From Candidatus Atribacteria bacterium (GTDB taxonomy: Bacteria; Atribacterota; Atribacteria; Atribacterales; Caldatribacteriaceae), in the NCBI GenBank assembly GCA_029982105.1, contig JARRCQ010000095.1, positions 1 to 6,601 of the forward strand: 6,601 bases of DNA, in the 5' to 3' direction. The notes below the pieces were generated by a model, which was not told the DNA's origin, ran no database searches, and saw only the letters and a list, made by a program, of their open reading frames with translations. This document shows positions 6,112 to 6,601 of the stretch, piece after piece. The position numbers and the translations under genes were made by a program. Numbering within the stretch: position 1 is the stretch's first letter; the number at the start of each line of letters is the position of its first letter.

Positions 6112-6117
6112 GTTTAT

Positions 6118-6601
6118 GTGAAAACAAACACCAATGTAGCTAATATTGCTCGCTTGGGAATCTTGGTGTCCCTAGGTATAGTTTTACATATAGCAGAGAG
6201 CATGCTTCCTTCCTTCTTTCTACCGGGAGCTAAGTTAGGTTTAGCTAATCTGGTAACTCTAATAATCTTATGGCGGGAAAATGTGGTAGAAGCTATAGAA
6301 GTAGCTATTTTGCGTATCATACTGGGGAACATTTTAAGTGGGAACTTAGGAATAGGTTTCTTCCTCAGTTTGGGGGGAGGATTAGCCAGTTTGGGAGGTA
6401 TGTTTTTCTTCAAAAAATGGGGATTCACCCTTTTAGGAGTAAGTATTATGGGCGCACTTTGCCATAATTTAGGGCAACTAATGGTAGCTTATCTCTATAT
6501 GAAAACTGAAAGTATTTTTTATTATCTGCCTTTCTTGGTTCTTTTCTCTCTCCCCACCGGTTTGTTAATAGGTTATTTAGGGCAGTTTTTACTGCAATGG
6601 G
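6118..6601 (+). CDS. Gx transporter / heptaprenyl diphosphate synthase component I family membrane protein (cut at its 3' end)
   Basis: The frame encodes 161 residues with no stop before the window edge; the family is usually about 165-180 residues, so only a short tail is missing. It is a small, very hydrophobic integral membrane protein with about five or six predicted helices. Family hallmarks seen are PGAKLGLANLVTL (36-48), AILRIILGNILSGNLG (63-78), SLGGGLASL (84-92) and VSIMGALCHNLGQL (108-121). The name 'heptaprenyl diphosphate synthase component I' comes from the family label; a transport role resembling ECF substrate-binding subunits has been suggested, and the substrate is not evident here. 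The family often occurs near rnf, ApbE or NusG-domain genes in anaerobes (from memory). The start is uncertain: GTG 6118 follows a -10 box at leaderless distance, whereas in-frame ATG 6100 would add six residues but has no proper ribosome binding site. It is transcribed divergently from the rnf operon. Confidence 0.85.
   Translation, partial: MKTNTNVANIARLGILVSLGIVLHIAESMLPSFFLPGAKLGLANLVTLIILWRENVVEAIEVAILRIILGNILSGNLGIGFFLSLGGGLASLGGMFFFKKWGFTLLGVSIMGALCHNLGQLMVAYLYMKTESIFYYLPFLVLFSLPTGLLIGYLGQFLLQW

Larger units (their letters stand above)
5685..6117. other. Divergent intergenic region, non-coding, rich in inverted repeats
   Basis: About 430 bp separate the two divergently oriented genes. 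No reading frame here has a credible ribosome binding site or recognisable protein sequence; the one longer minus-strand frame (5703-5969) runs straight through the hairpins. The region contains two related G/C-run palindromes (5817-5851 and 5905-5936), a perfect 10-bp hairpin (5884-5906), an 8-bp hairpin (5998-6020) and likely promoter elements near each gene. The part between 6021 and 6100 shows a T-rich stretch and a GC-rich patch with a short TGCG/CGCA inverted repeat, but no riboswitch class that I recognise. Confidence 0.7.

Noticed and set aside
6114..6467. Minus-strand 104-codon and alternative + frame reading frames over the Gx transporter
   Set aside because: The conserved PGAKLGLAN and HNLGQL motifs lie only in the + frame starting at 6118; the others are shadows.

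Overview
The window looks like a piece of chromosome from an anaerobic, moderately AT-rich bacterium. Energy conservation by an Rnf complex, strong AGGAGG ribosome binding sites and tightly packed genes all fit an anaerobe of a Firmicutes-like, Thermotoga-like or candidate-phylum lineage. The phylum cannot be fixed from the sequence, and no rRNA, tRNA, phage, transposon or CRISPR signal was seen.

Layout: from about 5684 down to base 1 there is one leftward gene train: a uroporphyrinogen-decarboxylase-like (UroD/MtaA superfamily) protein, a KtrB/TrkH-type potassium channel subunit, a biotin carboxylase (AccC type), RnfC, and the first half of RnfD, which runs off the left edge. The gaps are 17, 11 and 23 bp, followed by an 8-bp overlap. 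There is no terminator between the genes, so they very probably form one transcript, and the rest of the rnf genes probably continue to the left. Bases 5685-6117 are a non-coding divergent region. It holds two diverged copies of a G/C-run palindromic repeat, two further perfect inverted repeats and probable promoters for both directions. From 6118 rightwards, on the + strand, lies a nearly complete Gx transporter / 'heptaprenyl diphosphate synthase component I' family membrane protein, cut by the right edge.

How the genes may work together (inference): RnfC and RnfD belong to the ferredoxin:NAD+ oxidoreductase that builds a Na+ or H+ gradient. A KtrB-type protein uses membrane potential (Na+-coupled in studied KtrAB systems) to import K+. 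The biotin carboxylase makes carboxybiotin, but no biotin carrier or carboxyltransferase is in the window. The UroD-like protein lacks the N-terminal signature of true HemE and is probably a methyl-transfer or other anaerobic enzyme of unknown substrate. The least explained parts are the combination of these genes in one operon, the atypical metal motif of the UroD-like protein, and the hairpin-rich divergent region. I saw no clearly new defence or mobile system.
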